64,000 nt of DNA from an uncultured Parabacteroides sp. (lineage in GTDB: Bacteria > Bacteroidota > Bacteroidia > Bacteroidales > Tannerellaceae), in the NCBI RefSeq assembly GCF_947855115.1, contig NZ_CANTZW010000019.1, positions 22,034 to 86,033 on the forward strand, in the 5' to 3' direction. Position 1 is the first letter of the stretch. Each line of letters starts with the position of its first letter. The position numbers were made by a program, and so were the translations under genes. Positions 51,314 to 60,446 of the stretch are shown piece by piece. The notes under the pieces are model-generated. The model was not told where the DNA came from. It ran no database searches and worked only from the letters and a program-made list of their open reading frames with translations.

Positions 51314-52780
51314 ATGGAAAATCATCTTAAGAAGATGCCCTCCCCCCTACTCTCACTAGTACCCATCCTCGTGTTGGTAGCTCTCTTGTTCGCGACTATA
51401 CGAACCTTTGGCAGCGACGCGTTGAGCGGTGGAAGCCAGGTCGTATTGCTTACCGCCACGGCGGTGGCCTCGCTCTTGGCCATGATCTTTTGCAAGGTCA
51501 AATGGAAAATGATAGAGGAAGCTATTTGCAACAATATATTGGGAGTTTCCACCGCGTTGATTATCCTATTATTGATAGGAGCCTTATCGGGTAGCTGGAT
51601 GATCAGCGGAGTCGTCCCGACCCTGATTTATTACGGGATGCAAATAATCCATCCGAGTTTCTTCCTGGCCTCTTGTTGCGTGATCTGCGCCGTCGTATCC
51701 GTCATGACGGGTAGCTCGTGGACTACCATCGCCACGATCGGTATCGCCCTAATGGGCATCGGCGAGGCACAAGGCTTCGCCACGGGCTGGGTAGCCGGGG
51801 CGATCATCTCGGGCGCTTACTTCGGGGATAAGATCTCACCGCTCTCGGACACGACGGTGCTGGCTTCCTCCGTAACGCACACCCCCTTGTTCTCCCATAT
51901 CCGGTATATGATGTTTACGACGATACCTTCCATGGCAATCACGTTGATTATCTTTACCATAGCCGGTTTTACGCATACCTCGAGCACATCCGGGCAAATA
52001 GCCGAGTTCGCCGCCTCGTTAAACCAAAGTTTTCATATCTCGCTCTGGCTGCTGATCGTACCGGTGGTAACGGGTATATTGATCGCCAAGAAAGTACCGT
52101 CGTTGATCACCCTGTTCATCTCGACGGCGCTGGCGGGGGTATTCGCGATCTTTTTCCAGCCCCATTTATTACAAGAGATAGCGGGAGCGTCGGCAACGGA
52201 CGCCTCCTCCTTATTCAAAGGATTATTCATGACATTCTACGGGACGACCCAGATCGATACGGGCAACGAAGCCCTGAATAGCCTGGTCGCTACCCGGGGT
52301 ATGGCAGGCATGATGAATACGATCTGGCTGATCATCTGCGCCATGTGCTTCGGCGGCTCCATGACGGCCAGCGGTATGCTGGAAAGCCTTACGTCCGTAT
52401 TCCTGCGCTTCATGAAACGGAGGGTCGGCATGGTAGCGTCTACCGTATTCTCCGGCTTATTCTTGAATATCGTCACGGCAGACCAATATATATCCATTAT
52501 CCTTACCGGAAATATGTTCAAGGATATCTATAAGAAAAAAGGATATGAGAGCCGCCTGTTAAGCCGCACGACGGAAGATTCCGTAACCGTAACGTCCGTG
52601 CTGGTGCCGTGGAACACCTGTGGTATGACGCAAGCCACGATCCTGGGCGTAGCGACCCTGACGTATCTTCCTTATTGCTTCTTTAACCTGATCAGTCCGT
52701 TGATGAGTATTACGATAGCCGCCATAGGCTTCAAAATAAAGCAACACCATGAAGAAGATCAGAGTATCATTGTTAACTAA
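51314..52780 (+). CDS. NhaC-family Na+/H+ antiporter
   Basis: A 488-residue inner-membrane protein with about 12 helices. NhaC hallmarks are seen: MTGSSWTTIATIGIALMGIG, GAIISGAYFGDKISPLSDTT, TADQYISIILTGNMF and VPWNTCGMTQATILGVATL. Members exchange Na+ for protons, or malate/lactate for Na+ in some branches. The ATG at 51314 is used rather than the TTG two codons upstream. It overlaps the next transporter gene by 32 nt, so both are made together and a shared Na+ cycle is a reasonable inference. Confidence 0.93.
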   Translation: MENHLKKMPSPLLSLVPILVLVALLFATIRTFGSDALSGGSQVVLLTATAVASLLAMIFCKVKWKMIEEAICNNILGVSTALIILLLIGALSGSWMISGVVPTLIYYGMQIIHPSFFLASCCVICAVVSVMTGSSWTTIATIGIALMGIGEAQGFATGWVAGAIISGAYFGDKISPLSDTTVLASSVTHTPLFSHIRYMMFTTIPSMAITLIIFTIAGFTHTSSTSGQIAEFAASLNQSFHISLWLLIVPVVTGILIAKKVPSLITLFISTALAGVFAIFFQPHLLQEIAGASATDASSLFKGLFMTFYGTTQIDTGNEALNSLVATRGMAGMMNTIWLIICAMCFGGSMTASGMLESLTSVFLRFMKRRVGMVASTVFSGLFLNIVTADQYISIILTGNMFKDIYKKKGYESRLLSRTTEDSVTVTSVLVPWNTCGMTQATILGVATLTYLPYCFFNLISPLMSITIAAIGFKIKQHHEEDQSIIVN

Positions 52781-53921
52781 AGTCGTTATCGCTATCGCCG
52801 CCGGCATATTGTTCGGCCAGTTTTTACCGGGAGGAATCGCACGTATCTTTGTAACCTTCAATTCATTGTTCGGCAACTTCCTATCGTTCTCCATCCCCTT
52901 GATCATATTGGGGCTGGTGACTCCCGCTATCGGAGACCTGGGCAAAGGAGCCGGGAAGCTATTGCTGATAACCGCCTTGATCGCCTACGGTTCAACCATT
53001 TTCTCAGGGTTCTTCACGTACCTGAGCGGAGCGGCCCTGTTCCCGCACATACTACCGGCCAACACGGAACTGACGGCGATGGAGAATCCGGAAGATTTCA
53101 TGCTGACACCCTACTTCACGGTAAATATGCCGCCTTTAATGGATGTCATGACAGCCTTACTATTATCCTTTACGATCGGCCTAGGGCTTTCTAACATAGC
53201 GGGAACTACCCTGCGCGACTCTTTCACGGATTTCAAGGAGATTATCACGAAACTGATCGAGGTGGTTATCATCCCGTTATTGCCTCTCCATATTTTCGGT
53301 ATCTTCCTGAACATGACGGTAAGCGGACAAGTCATGAGCATTATCACGATGTTCTTGAAAGTGATTATCGTTATCTTCGTCTTACACGTAGTATTGCTAT
53401 TGATCCAATTCTCGATAGCCGGAGTCATAGCCGGAAAGAACCCGCTCCGTCTCTTGAAGAATATGCTACCGGCCTATGCCACGGCTTTAGGGACCCAATC
53501 CTCAGCGGCTACGATCCCCGTGACACTGGCGCAGGCTGTCAAGAATGGCGTGCGGGAGAATATAGCGATCTTTACCGTACCGCTTTGCGCCACGATCCAT
53601 CTGGCGGGTAGTACGATGAAGATTGTCGCTTGCGCTATGGCTATCATGATCATGGCGGGGGAACCGGTTACGTTCGCCAACTTCAGCGGATTTATCATGA
53701 TGCTGGGAATTACGATGGTAGCGGCCCCGGGTGTTCCGGGAGGGGCTATCATGGCGGCTTTGGGTATCTTGCAAAGTATGCTGGGATTCAACGAGACCCT
53801 GCAAGCGTTGATGATCGCCCTTTATATTGCCATGGATAGTTTTGGCACCGCTTGCAATGTGACGGGAGACGGCGCTATCGCTGTCGTGGTAGATAAAATA
53901 GCCGGGAAAAATACTCCGTAA
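52749..53921 (+). CDS. dicarboxylate/amino-acid:cation symporter (SDF family)
   Basis: A 390-residue glutamate-transporter-type protein. The signature regions of the GltPh fold are present: the serine-rich hairpin ALGTQSSAATIPVTLAQAV, the unwound TM7 motif here NxxGST-like CATIHLAGSTMKI, the second hairpin APGVPGGAIMAALGI, and the TM8 substrate motif MDSFGTACNVTGDGAIAVVVDKI. It imports an acidic or neutral amino acid or dicarboxylate with Na+. Start codon lies within the antiporter gene (32-nt overlap). The stop is 3 nt from the converging exonuclease gene. Confidence 0.93.
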   Translation: MKKIRVSLLTKVVIAIAAGILFGQFLPGGIARIFVTFNSLFGNFLSFSIPLIILGLVTPAIGDLGKGAGKLLLITALIAYGSTIFSGFFTYLSGAALFPHILPANTELTAMENPEDFMLTPYFTVNMPPLMDVMTALLLSFTIGLGLSNIAGTTLRDSFTDFKEIITKLIEVVIIPLLPLHIFGIFLNMTVSGQVMSIITMFLKVIIVIFVLHVVLLLIQFSIAGVIAGKNPLRLLKNMLPAYATALGTQSSAATIPVTLAQAVKNGVRENIAIFTVPLCATIHLAGSTMKIVACAMAIMIMAGEPVTFANFSGFIMMLGITMVAAPGVPGGAIMAALGILQSMLGFNETLQALMIALYIAMDSFGTACNVTGDGAIAVVVDKIAGKNTP

Positions 53922-53924
53922 GAG

Positions 53925-54470
53925 TTATTTAGAGTAGCAGGAAGCCATAAGCGCCTCTAGGGTATCGACCTCTTTCTCCCGCATCATCGTAAGGGCGATA
54001 TGGGCACAGGCGTAGGCATCTGCCATGGCGTTATGGTGCCGGGTAAGGTCGTAACCGCAATGGGCGGCTACTGTCTGCAACTGGTGATTTTCCAGAAACG
54101 GGTACATCTTCCGGGATAGGCGGCAGGTGCAGTAGAAGGGATATTTCGGATAGGCCAAGTCGTACACCTCGTGGGCGGCTTTCAGGCATCCTTCATCAAA
54201 CGGGCTGTTATGGGCGACAAGGGGGAGGTCTTTTAGTTTGGGGGCGATGCTTTCCCAAGCTTCCTCGAAACATAACGCATCATTTGTATCCTCGGCGGTC
54301 AGCCCGTGTATGGCCGTGGTCCAACGGGTATAGAAATTGGGGGTGGGACGTACCAAGGTGTAAATGCTGTCTACTACCCAATCATCCTCCAAGATGGCGA
54401 TACCTATACTGCAAATACTGCTCCGCTTTCCATTGGCGGTCTCGAAGTCAATAGCTGCGAATCGTTCCAT
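53925..54470 (-). CDS. DnaQ-like 3'-5' exonuclease
   Basis: A 181-residue DEDDh exonuclease. ExoI motif is AAIDFETANG (D8, E10), ExoII VAHNSPFDEGCL, ExoIII RHHNAMADAYACAHIAL with the catalytic His and Asp. It resembles the proofreading subunit of DNA polymerase III and related RNase T-type nucleases, without polymerase-binding extensions. It could trim DNA or RNA 3' ends. Two REP palindromes lie between it and the upstream S41 gene's stop codon. Confidence 0.9.
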   Translation of the reverse strand: MERFAAIDFETANGKRSSICSIGIAILEDDWVVDSIYTLVRPTPNFYTRWTTAIHGLTAEDTNDALCFEEAWESIAPKLKDLPLVAHNSPFDEGCLKAAHEVYDLAYPKYPFYCTCRLSRKMYPFLENHQLQTVAAHCGYDLTRHHNAMADAYACAHIALTMMREKEVDTLEALMASCYSK

Positions 54471-54525
54471 AGATAGATTGCTAGTTTTTTATTTGTTTGA
54501 TGTTTGTTGTTTATATATATATTTA

Positions 54526-54623
54526 TTTGTAGAGACGGGGCGTGCCCCGTCTCATCCCGACAAAATAGTAACTTAAAATACTATCAGACAGTGGTGAGAC
54601 GGGGCACGCCCCGTCTCTACAAA
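54526..54623. repeat. inverted pair of REP-like palindromes, copies 4 and 5
   Basis: Palindromic cores at 54532-54553 and 54596-54617 are the same element in opposite orientation: the first reads TTTGTAGAGACGGGG outward and the second ends CCCCGTCTCTACAAAG. About 40 nt of AT-rich DNA separates them. The pair can fold as two hairpins or as one long stem. Confidence 0.9.
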
Positions 54624-54635
54624 GATAGGTCTTTG

Positions 54636-57600
54636 TTATTTATGGCTCCAGTCTCTTGGCGCGGGGACAGGGGCTAGCGGTTTGCGGTCTTTTAATTGTT
54701 TCATGACTTCCTCGATGGCACGATCCAGTTGTTGATCCTCGCCGTTCCATTCCTTGATGGGGTCATTATCGATCAAGATATCCGGTTCCACGCCACGGTT
54801 CTCGATAATCCAGTCACCCGTCTTCGGATCATAGCTCGTGAAGAAAGGCACGCGGATATCCGTACCGTCCATATAAGGAAGCGGGCCGCTAATACCGATG
54901 ATACCACCCCAAGTGCGAGTTCCGATCAATTTACCTAAGCCAAGCGCACGGAAGCCCCACGGGAATAAATCGCCATCGGAAGCGGAATACTTATTGATCA
55001 AGCAAACTTTCGGACCAACCTGTACGGCATCCGGCACGGTCCCGATCAAAGAGGAACCCCGGCGCATCGTCAAACGATACGGCTCGCGAGACAGACGTTC
55101 CAAGATCATCGGAGAGACATTTCCACCGCCATTCGCACGATCATCGATAATCAAGCCCTCCTTATCCAATTGCGGATAGAAATAGCGGGAGAACTCATTC
55201 AAGCCTTCCGGCCCCATATCCGGGATATAGATATAGCCGACCTTGCCATTCGTCGCCTTATCTACCTTCTTGATATTATCTTGGATCCAATTATAGTGAT
55301 ACAAAGAATATTCCTCGGCCAACGGGCTGATCACGATCTTACGAGCACCCGCCAATTGAGGCTTGCTGTTCAAAGACAACTCGGTCGGAACGTTCGCCTT
55401 CCCGATCAACAACTTATACATATCGTTTACGCTATTCGTAGGAACTCCGTCTATAGCGACGATAAACTCCCCGGCCTTCGCCTCAATACCCGGCTCCGTC
55501 AACGGAGAACGCAATTCCTTGCTCCAAGAAGCCCCCGGTATAATCTTCTCCAAGCGGAAGAAACCGCTCTTATCCCGAGAAACCTCAGCACCTAGCAGAC
55601 CCATCGATACCCGTTCGGGGCCTTCCACCTCACCGGGGTTCACATAAGCATGCCCTACACCCAGCTCGCCGATCATCTCTCCTATGACGTAATTCAAGTC
55701 TAAACGAGTCTTCACGTAAGGAAGGAGAACAGCGTATTTCTCCTTGATCGCCCTCCAATCCTTGCCATGCATATTCTCCAGATAGAAACCATCCCGGAAA
55801 GCACGCCAAGCCTCATCGAAGATTTGCGCCCATTCCTTCGTATAATCTACCGTGATCTTCATATTCGCCAGATTAACCGGCTTGCTCAAATCCGCTTTTC
55901 CTTTCGGTATATCGGTTACGAACAATTGATCGTCCTTAAAGAAAACAGCTTTCTTACCACCCGGATCAACCATCATAGCGGCATCGCTAACGGTCTCCTC
56001 TTTCTGTTTCTTCAAGTCGAACATCTTCATACCCCCTTTCGTGAAATAATACACGTTCGCTCCATCGGAATAAAGATTGTAGTAATTCGATCCCGGCAAC
56101 GGAAGCTTAACGATCCGATCCGTGATACCTTCGATATCGATCTTCACGGCCGGGGTGGAAACCTCGTCCTTTGTCTCATCCTTCTTAGAGGTTCCCGCTT
56201 TCGCCGGAACGGATTCAACGGAGACCTCCGCATCCGTCTCTATAAATGGGGAAGCGGTATCTTTAGATAATAAAGCCAGATATACGCCACTCATATTATT
56301 ATAGACATGATTCCATTCCGTCTGGCTATACGTAGGATTGAAATCACGGGCAGAAGTAAATACCAGATATTTACCATCCGTGCTGAATACAGGGGAATAG
56401 GACTCGTACCATTTATCGGTCACGGGATATTCTTTCTTACCCGCGATATCGTAGACATAGACGATCGAGAAATTATTATCGGACACACGGGAATAAGTCA
56501 ACCAATTATTATCCGGAGAGAAACTCACGTTACGGGCCTCGCCTAACGGACTTTGTGAGAGGTTCACCACTTGTTTAGTCGCTACATCCAATAAGTTTAT
56601 ACGATTCTTACGATCCGTATAGACAATCTTCTTGGCATCCGGGCTCCATTGGAAGGTACGGATATACGTATCGTTATTCTTGGTCAACCGGGTAGGCTCG
56701 CCACCTTCGGAATCTTGGAGATACAACTCGGTCTCGCCGGTAGCGTCGGAGATATAGGCAATATATTTTCCGTCCGGCGACCATTGGGCGTCACGTTCGT
56801 GCGCTCCCGGGGTACGGGAGATATTTTTCGTGACTCCTTTATCTACCGGGATATTGAATACCTCGCCACGAGCGGTCACCACCATACGCTCGCCTTTCGG
56901 GGAAAGGCTGGCGCTCGTGATATATTTGGAACCATCCTTGATCTCGCTACGCGCGTAGACATTATCGGAGGCAAGGGTTACGTTCACTTTCTCCGGCTTC
57001 TTCGATGCCGCATCCATCTTATAGATGTAGCCTCCATTCTCGAAAACGATCGTATTGCCGAAGCTGCTAGGGAATTTCACGTCGTACTCGGTGAAGTTCG
57101 TCACCTTACTCGTTTGCCGAGTCTTCGTATTGTAAACAAACAGGTTCATCGTATAATCCCGATCTGAAAGGAAATAGATCTCATCACCGATCCACATCGG
57201 AAAGATATCTTGCGCCTCATTGTTCGTGATATTCTCTACACTTTTCTTCTCCGGATTATAAACCCAGATATCATCGGCCATACCGCCCTTATAATATTTC
57301 CATGTACGGAACTCACGCATTACCCGGTTGTAAGCCAATTGCTTCCCGTCGGGCGAATAGCTACAGAAACCACCCTCGGGCAAAGGAATCACCTCGGAAA
57401 GGCCGCCTTCTTTATTTACCGTATATAATTTACCGGAGAATCCATCGCTGATGCGGTTGCGGTAGACAATACCATTGCCATCCGGTGTCCAAGTCATCAC
57501 GATATTGTTCGGGCCCATGCGATCGCCCAGGTCATCACGGCTATTCGTAGCCGTGTAAGTGATGCGCAACGGCTCACCGCCGGAAGAGGGCATCGTGTAT

Positions 57601-57869
57601 ACTTCCGTGTTGCCATCGTACTGTCCCGTAAAAGCGATCGTCTTGCCATCCGGGGAGAAACGGGGAAACATCTCATACCCCACATACGATGTCAATCGCT
57701 GTGCCTCACCACCTGTAGCCGGTACTTTATACAAATCGCCAGCGTACGAGAAAACAATCTCTGAGCCGTTTGTAGCCGGAAAGCGCATTAATCTCGCCTC
57801 ATCCGCCGCCATCAAAAACATAGGGATAGCGACAGCCGCCACTGCCGTTAAAATCATTCTTTTCCTCAT
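54636..57869 (-). CDS. tricorn-like S41 peptidase with beta-propeller and PDZ
   Basis: A 1,077-residue exported protease (signal peptide 1-21). Two beta-propeller regions of TolB/WD40-like repeats fill about 25-560, with units such as PRFSPDGKTIAFTGQYDG, AQWSPDGKYIAYISDATG and FQWSPDAKKIVYTDRKN. A Ser/Thr/Lys-rich linker, a PDZ-like domain (about 770-850) and the tail-specific S41 protease domain follow, with the serine in INKYSASDGDLFPWGF and GLGKLIGTRTWGG. This order is that of the tricorn core and its bacterial homologues, which cut peptides. It lies 18 nt after the Rpn-type gene. Confidence 0.92.
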   Translation of the reverse strand: MRKRMILTAVAAVAIPMFLMAADEARLMRFPATNGSEIVFSYAGDLYKVPATGGEAQRLTSYVGYEMFPRFSPDGKTIAFTGQYDGNTEVYTMPSSGGEPLRITYTATNSRDDLGDRMGPNNIVMTWTPDGNGIVYRNRISDGFSGKLYTVNKEGGLSEVIPLPEGGFCSYSPDGKQLAYNRVMREFRTWKYYKGGMADDIWVYNPEKKSVENITNNEAQDIFPMWIGDEIYFLSDRDYTMNLFVYNTKTRQTSKVTNFTEYDVKFPSSFGNTIVFENGGYIYKMDAASKKPEKVNVTLASDNVYARSEIKDGSKYITSASLSPKGERMVVTARGEVFNIPVDKGVTKNISRTPGAHERDAQWSPDGKYIAYISDATGETELYLQDSEGGEPTRLTKNNDTYIRTFQWSPDAKKIVYTDRKNRINLLDVATKQVVNLSQSPLGEARNVSFSPDNNWLTYSRVSDNNFSIVYVYDIAGKKEYPVTDKWYESYSPVFSTDGKYLVFTSARDFNPTYSQTEWNHVYNNMSGVYLALLSKDTASPFIETDAEVSVESVPAKAGTSKKDETKDEVSTPAVKIDIEGITDRIVKLPLPGSNYYNLYSDGANVYYFTKGGMKMFDLKKQKEETVSDAAMMVDPGGKKAVFFKDDQLFVTDIPKGKADLSKPVNLANMKITVDYTKEWAQIFDEAWRAFRDGFYLENMHGKDWRAIKEKYAVLLPYVKTRLDLNYVIGEMIGELGVGHAYVNPGEVEGPERVSMGLLGAEVSRDKSGFFRLEKIIPGASWSKELRSPLTEPGIEAKAGEFIVAIDGVPTNSVNDMYKLLIGKANVPTELSLNSKPQLAGARKIVISPLAEEYSLYHYNWIQDNIKKVDKATNGKVGYIYIPDMGPEGLNEFSRYFYPQLDKEGLIIDDRANGGGNVSPMILERLSREPYRLTMRRGSSLIGTVPDAVQVGPKVCLINKYSASDGDLFPWGFRALGLGKLIGTRTWGGIIGISGPLPYMDGTDIRVPFFTSYDPKTGDWIIENRGVEPDILIDNDPIKEWNGEDQQLDRAIEEVMKQLKDRKPLAPVPAPRDWSHK

Positions 57870-57887
57870 AACTATCTTATCTTTTAA

Positions 57888-58808
57888 TCATATCTGTTCT
57901 ATCTCTTCCAGTGATAAGCCCGTCACTTGCCGAATCATCTCCGGGGATAAGCCAAGGGCTTTCATTGAGCGGGCATTCTCTTTATTTTGTTCGGTACGAC
58001 CTTCTTCTCGCCCCTCCTCTCGACCTTCCATCAAGCCCTCTAATTTTGCCGTACCTAAAACATCGTTCTGTATCATAATCGCATTCAGATGCTCGTCATA
58101 GGCATAACGTTCTTCAGGAGACATTGAATAATAACTTAATTTCTCACGTGCCTCCTCTAGACCGGGCGCTGTCGTTCCGGAGGTTATGACCCCGTCTTTC
58201 AAGTAACAGACCCATTCCTCCAAGGGGGTAACGGCGACCTTATCAAACTCATTCACACGAACCAATATATACTCCGGGAAGATCTCCGAAGGAAGACGCT
58301 TGACAATCGCCCCTCTCTCCTTGGTATTTACCTGCAAATGATCATGAGTATGCACACCGACAAATTGGTTCTGACCATGATATAGATAATCAGTCCCCAC
58401 GCCTATGTCAAAATAAAGGATGCTGATGGAATAAACCTTTTTCACCCCGGAGTAGTCTTGCCCCAAATGAAGATGCTCGGTAATGGCCTTCGCCACGCCG
58501 TAGAGCACACGTTCCAAATAATAGAGCTCGCGGGTATTCTGTATCTCGATAAGGATAATATCTCCGTTCGTATTCTTGGCCTTGATATCTACCCGGTTGA
58601 ATTTATCATCGGCCATTTGCTGATTTCCCTCGCTTTCCAGGATCTCCTCGATCGTGATCTTCTCTCCCAAAAACACGGTGAGGAAACCTTCCAACACTCC
58701 GAAATTCGCCTTTTGGCGAAGCAGACGTTTGATGGCCCAGTCGAAACGGATATATCGATCTTGCAATTCTTTCATATATCTCTCATCTTTTTCTGTTTTC
58801 TTTTTCAT
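57888..58808 (-). CDS. Rpn-family recombination-promoting nuclease / PD-(D/E)XK protein
   Basis: A 306-residue member of the Rpn/PDDEXK_2 family. The N-terminal nuclease core runs DRYIRFDWAIKRLL..FNRVDIKAKNTNGDIILIEIQNTRELYYLERVLYG, with D74, E88 and Q90 as active-site residues (Glu-x-Gln in place of Glu-x-Lys, as usual for Rpn). The C terminus has a repeated EGREEGREEGR linker. Rpn proteins nick DNA and promote RecA-independent recombination in E. coli; they are often labelled transposase-like without being mobile. The ATG at 58808 follows a good promoter; 51 upstream codons in frame are not supported. It is co-transcribed with the S41 gene. Confidence 0.88.
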   Translation of the reverse strand: MKKKTEKDERYMKELQDRYIRFDWAIKRLLRQKANFGVLEGFLTVFLGEKITIEEILESEGNQQMADDKFNRVDIKAKNTNGDIILIEIQNTRELYYLERVLYGVAKAITEHLHLGQDYSGVKKVYSISILYFDIGVGTDYLYHGQNQFVGVHTHDHLQVNTKERGAIVKRLPSEIFPEYILVRVNEFDKVAVTPLEEWVCYLKDGVITSGTTAPGLEEAREKLSYYSMSPEERYAYDEHLNAIMIQNDVLGTAKLEGLMEGREEGREEGRTEQNKENARSMKALGLSPEMIRQVTGLSLEEIEQI

Positions 58809-58850
58809 AGTTACATACGTTTTAGTTTGGCCCAATAGTGGGTAAGGCCT

Positions 58851-58879
58851 CAAATTTACATAAAAAGATCCGAATCCAA
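58851..58879 (-). promoter_or_regulatory. promoter of the Rpn-S41 operon
   Basis: Minus strand TTG (58879-58877), 18-nt spacer, TAAATTTG (58858-58851), with a leader of about 35 nt. Confidence 0.6.
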
Positions 58880-59307
58880 GGCGGCTATCTATAAAAGAAA
58901 ACAAGGATATGGATTGAATATCGTTTCCAGAAGCCAACGTTACCGGCTCCTCGCGCTCCAAGCGCCCCCTGTCACACGAAAAGTTTCAGAATCGCTAAAT
59001 TATTACTATCTTCGCGATGAAAATAGAAATGACATAAAAACAACATGAGCAAGAATCTCCTGAACAACTCAAAAAGGTGGAGTACCCGGGCTTTCTCGAG
59101 TAACACGGTCGTGCATGTTCATTGGTTCAGCGGTTTTATCTAAATCTATCCATTCCCTTTCCGGGGGAGGACTTTTCTCATCATAGTTCTCCTTTTACAC
59201 GTATTTCTTAATCATACTCAAGTTTAACTTTCACGGAAAAAGAGGAAACGTCAGATCCTTTATTTCCGGGAAGAGATGTATTGCGCATCTCTAAATACAT
59301 TACGCTT
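58880..59307. other. 428-nt gap between divergent genes
   Basis: Between the Rpn promoter and the split LysO genes. A TATCTTCG at about 59004-59011 resembles a plus-strand -7 box and is followed by a 32-codon frame from 59044 (MSKNLLNNSKRWSTRAFSSN..), which may be a leader peptide or chance. No riboswitch-like structure was recognised. Confidence 0.35.
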
Positions 59308-59592
59308 ATGTTTATCATTCTAGGTCTATTAGGTCTAGGGATAAGCGCCGGCTATCTATTCCGGCATGTCCCTGTTTTCAAGAGATTGGAACATTCCATC
59401 TCTTATACGATTTTCGCCATGCTGTTCATATTCGGCATTACCATAGGAGCCAACCAATCTTTACTGAACAACATTGGCGAGTTCGGAATACAAGCCGCCA
59501 TATTAGCCATTTGCGGGGTATCGGGAAGCCTGGTGGCATCTTTTATCGCTTACAAACTATTTATCAAGAAAGGAGGTATCAATGAAAAATAA
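59308..59592 (+). CDS. LysO-type exporter, N-terminal part (split gene)
   Basis: A 94-residue membrane protein with three helices (IILGLLGLGISAGYLF; FAMLFIFGITIGANQSLL; AAILAICGVSGSLVASFIAY). It matches the first third of LysO (DUF340) proteins, which export lysine in E. coli as one chain of about 300 residues. Here the rest is the next gene, which overlaps by 11 nt. The ATG at 59308 starts the first helix; the frame extends nine codons to a TTG, with no support. The even split and intact frames suggest a two-subunit form rather than a frameshift. Confidence 0.82.
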   Translation: MFIILGLLGLGISAGYLFRHVPVFKRLEHSISYTIFAMLFIFGITIGANQSLLNNIGEFGIQAAILAICGVSGSLVASFIAYKLFIKKGGINEK

Positions 59593-60205
59593 CCTAATTG
59601 TCATCTTATGTTTTGCCGCAGGCATCTTTTGCGGAACATTCGCCGGTACGGTTGTCTCCACGTTTTGCGAGAAGTTGCCGCAGTTCTTGCTATACGCTCT
59701 TATCATCCAAGTGGGGTTGAATCTTGGGGCAAACGCAGAATTAGGGAAGATGCTCAAGGATATCCGTTTTTCCAGTTTACTATTGCCGTTCTTTACGATT
59801 ATCGGCACATTATTATTCTCGGCGGCAGCGAGTCTGCTGTTGACATCGTGGGATATGTATGATTGCATGGCCGTAGGAAGTGGATTCGCTTACTATTCCT
59901 TGTCCTCCTTGCTTATCGTACAAATGAAAGAGGCATCGGTCGGGATAGAGATAGCGTCGCAACTTGGGGCTATCGCTTTACTGGCTAATATCATCCGGGA
60001 AATGCTGGCCTTGTTCGGGGCGCCGCTCTACGCCTCTTTCTTCGGTAAATTCGCTCCGGTATCCGTGGCGGGGATCAACTCCATGGATGTCTGCCTTCCG
60101 GCTATCAGCCGATATTCGGGAAAAAATATCGTACCCGTGGCTATTATCCACGGGATTATCCTTGAGATCAGCGTACCGTTGCTTATCTCATTCTTTTGCA
60201 AGTAG
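59582..60205 (+). CDS. LysO-type exporter, C-terminal part
   Basis: A 207-residue membrane protein with five or six helices; family blocks are QVGLNLGANAELGKML, MAVGSGFAYYSLSSLLI, ELGAIALLANIIREMLALFGAPLY-like QLGAIALLANIIREMLALFG and GINSMDVCLPAISRYSGKN. It forms the remaining two thirds of the LysO fold. Probable substrate is lysine or a related cationic amino acid, inferred from E. coli LysO. Overlaps the N-terminal gene by 11 nt. Confidence 0.88.
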   Translation: MKNNLIVILCFAAGIFCGTFAGTVVSTFCEKLPQFLLYALIIQVGLNLGANAELGKMLKDIRFSSLLLPFFTIIGTLLFSAAASLLLTSWDMYDCMAVGSGFAYYSLSSLLIVQMKEASVGIEIASQLGAIALLANIIREMLALFGAPLYASFFGKFAPVSVAGINSMDVCLPAISRYSGKNIVPVAIIHGIILEISVPLLISFFCK

Positions 60206-60252
60206 AAGCGAGGCTAGTCTTCAGCACTCTCATAAACAACACTTATGAACAC

Positions 60253-60286
60253 AAAAGAGGATGCGCCGTAAAGTACGCATCCTCTT
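60253..60286 (-). terminator. terminator of the second DUF6383 gene
   Basis: AAGAGGATGCG / CGCATCCTCTT, a perfect 11-bp stem with TTTTGTGTT on the minus strand. The stem sequence differs entirely from the terminator at 45215-45258, though both end the same 3' UTR. Confidence 0.9.
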
Positions 60287-60295
60287 GTTTCTTTA

Positions 60296-60421
60296 TCCGT
60301 ACTCCATCCTCACGGAGGTACTTACGGACATCTTAATTTATTACTTTAGTATTAATATTAATCCAACTCCCGCCTGTTCATCCATCACGGATTACTTGGA
60401 TTTTGATCCTCACGGGAATTG
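60296..60421 (-). promoter_or_regulatory. conserved structured 3' UTR, copy 2
   Basis: Partner of 45268-45395. Hairpin 1: outer stem CAATTCCC/GGGAGTTG (60421-60414 with 60371-60364) and inner stem ATCC/GGAT with a G-U closing pair (60392-60380). Hairpin 2: TCCGTA..CTCC/GGAG..TACGGA (60328-60296). Base changes relative to copy 1 keep pairing, for instance U-A to C-G in hairpin 2 and A-U to G-U in the outer stem. The loop motif CCGTGAGG appears twice again. Confidence 0.7.
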
Positions 60422-60446
60422 TTGATTATCTTATTTCATTAAATTC

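Noticed and set aside
57888..58808. Rpn-family gene as an insertion sequence transposase
   Set aside because: No terminal inverted repeats or target duplication flank it and it is co-transcribed with the S41 gene; the family acts as a nuclease, not as a known IS.
59200..59307. Lysine riboswitch upstream of the LysO-type genes
   Set aside because: No conserved L-box elements or terminator-antiterminator pair could be recognised.
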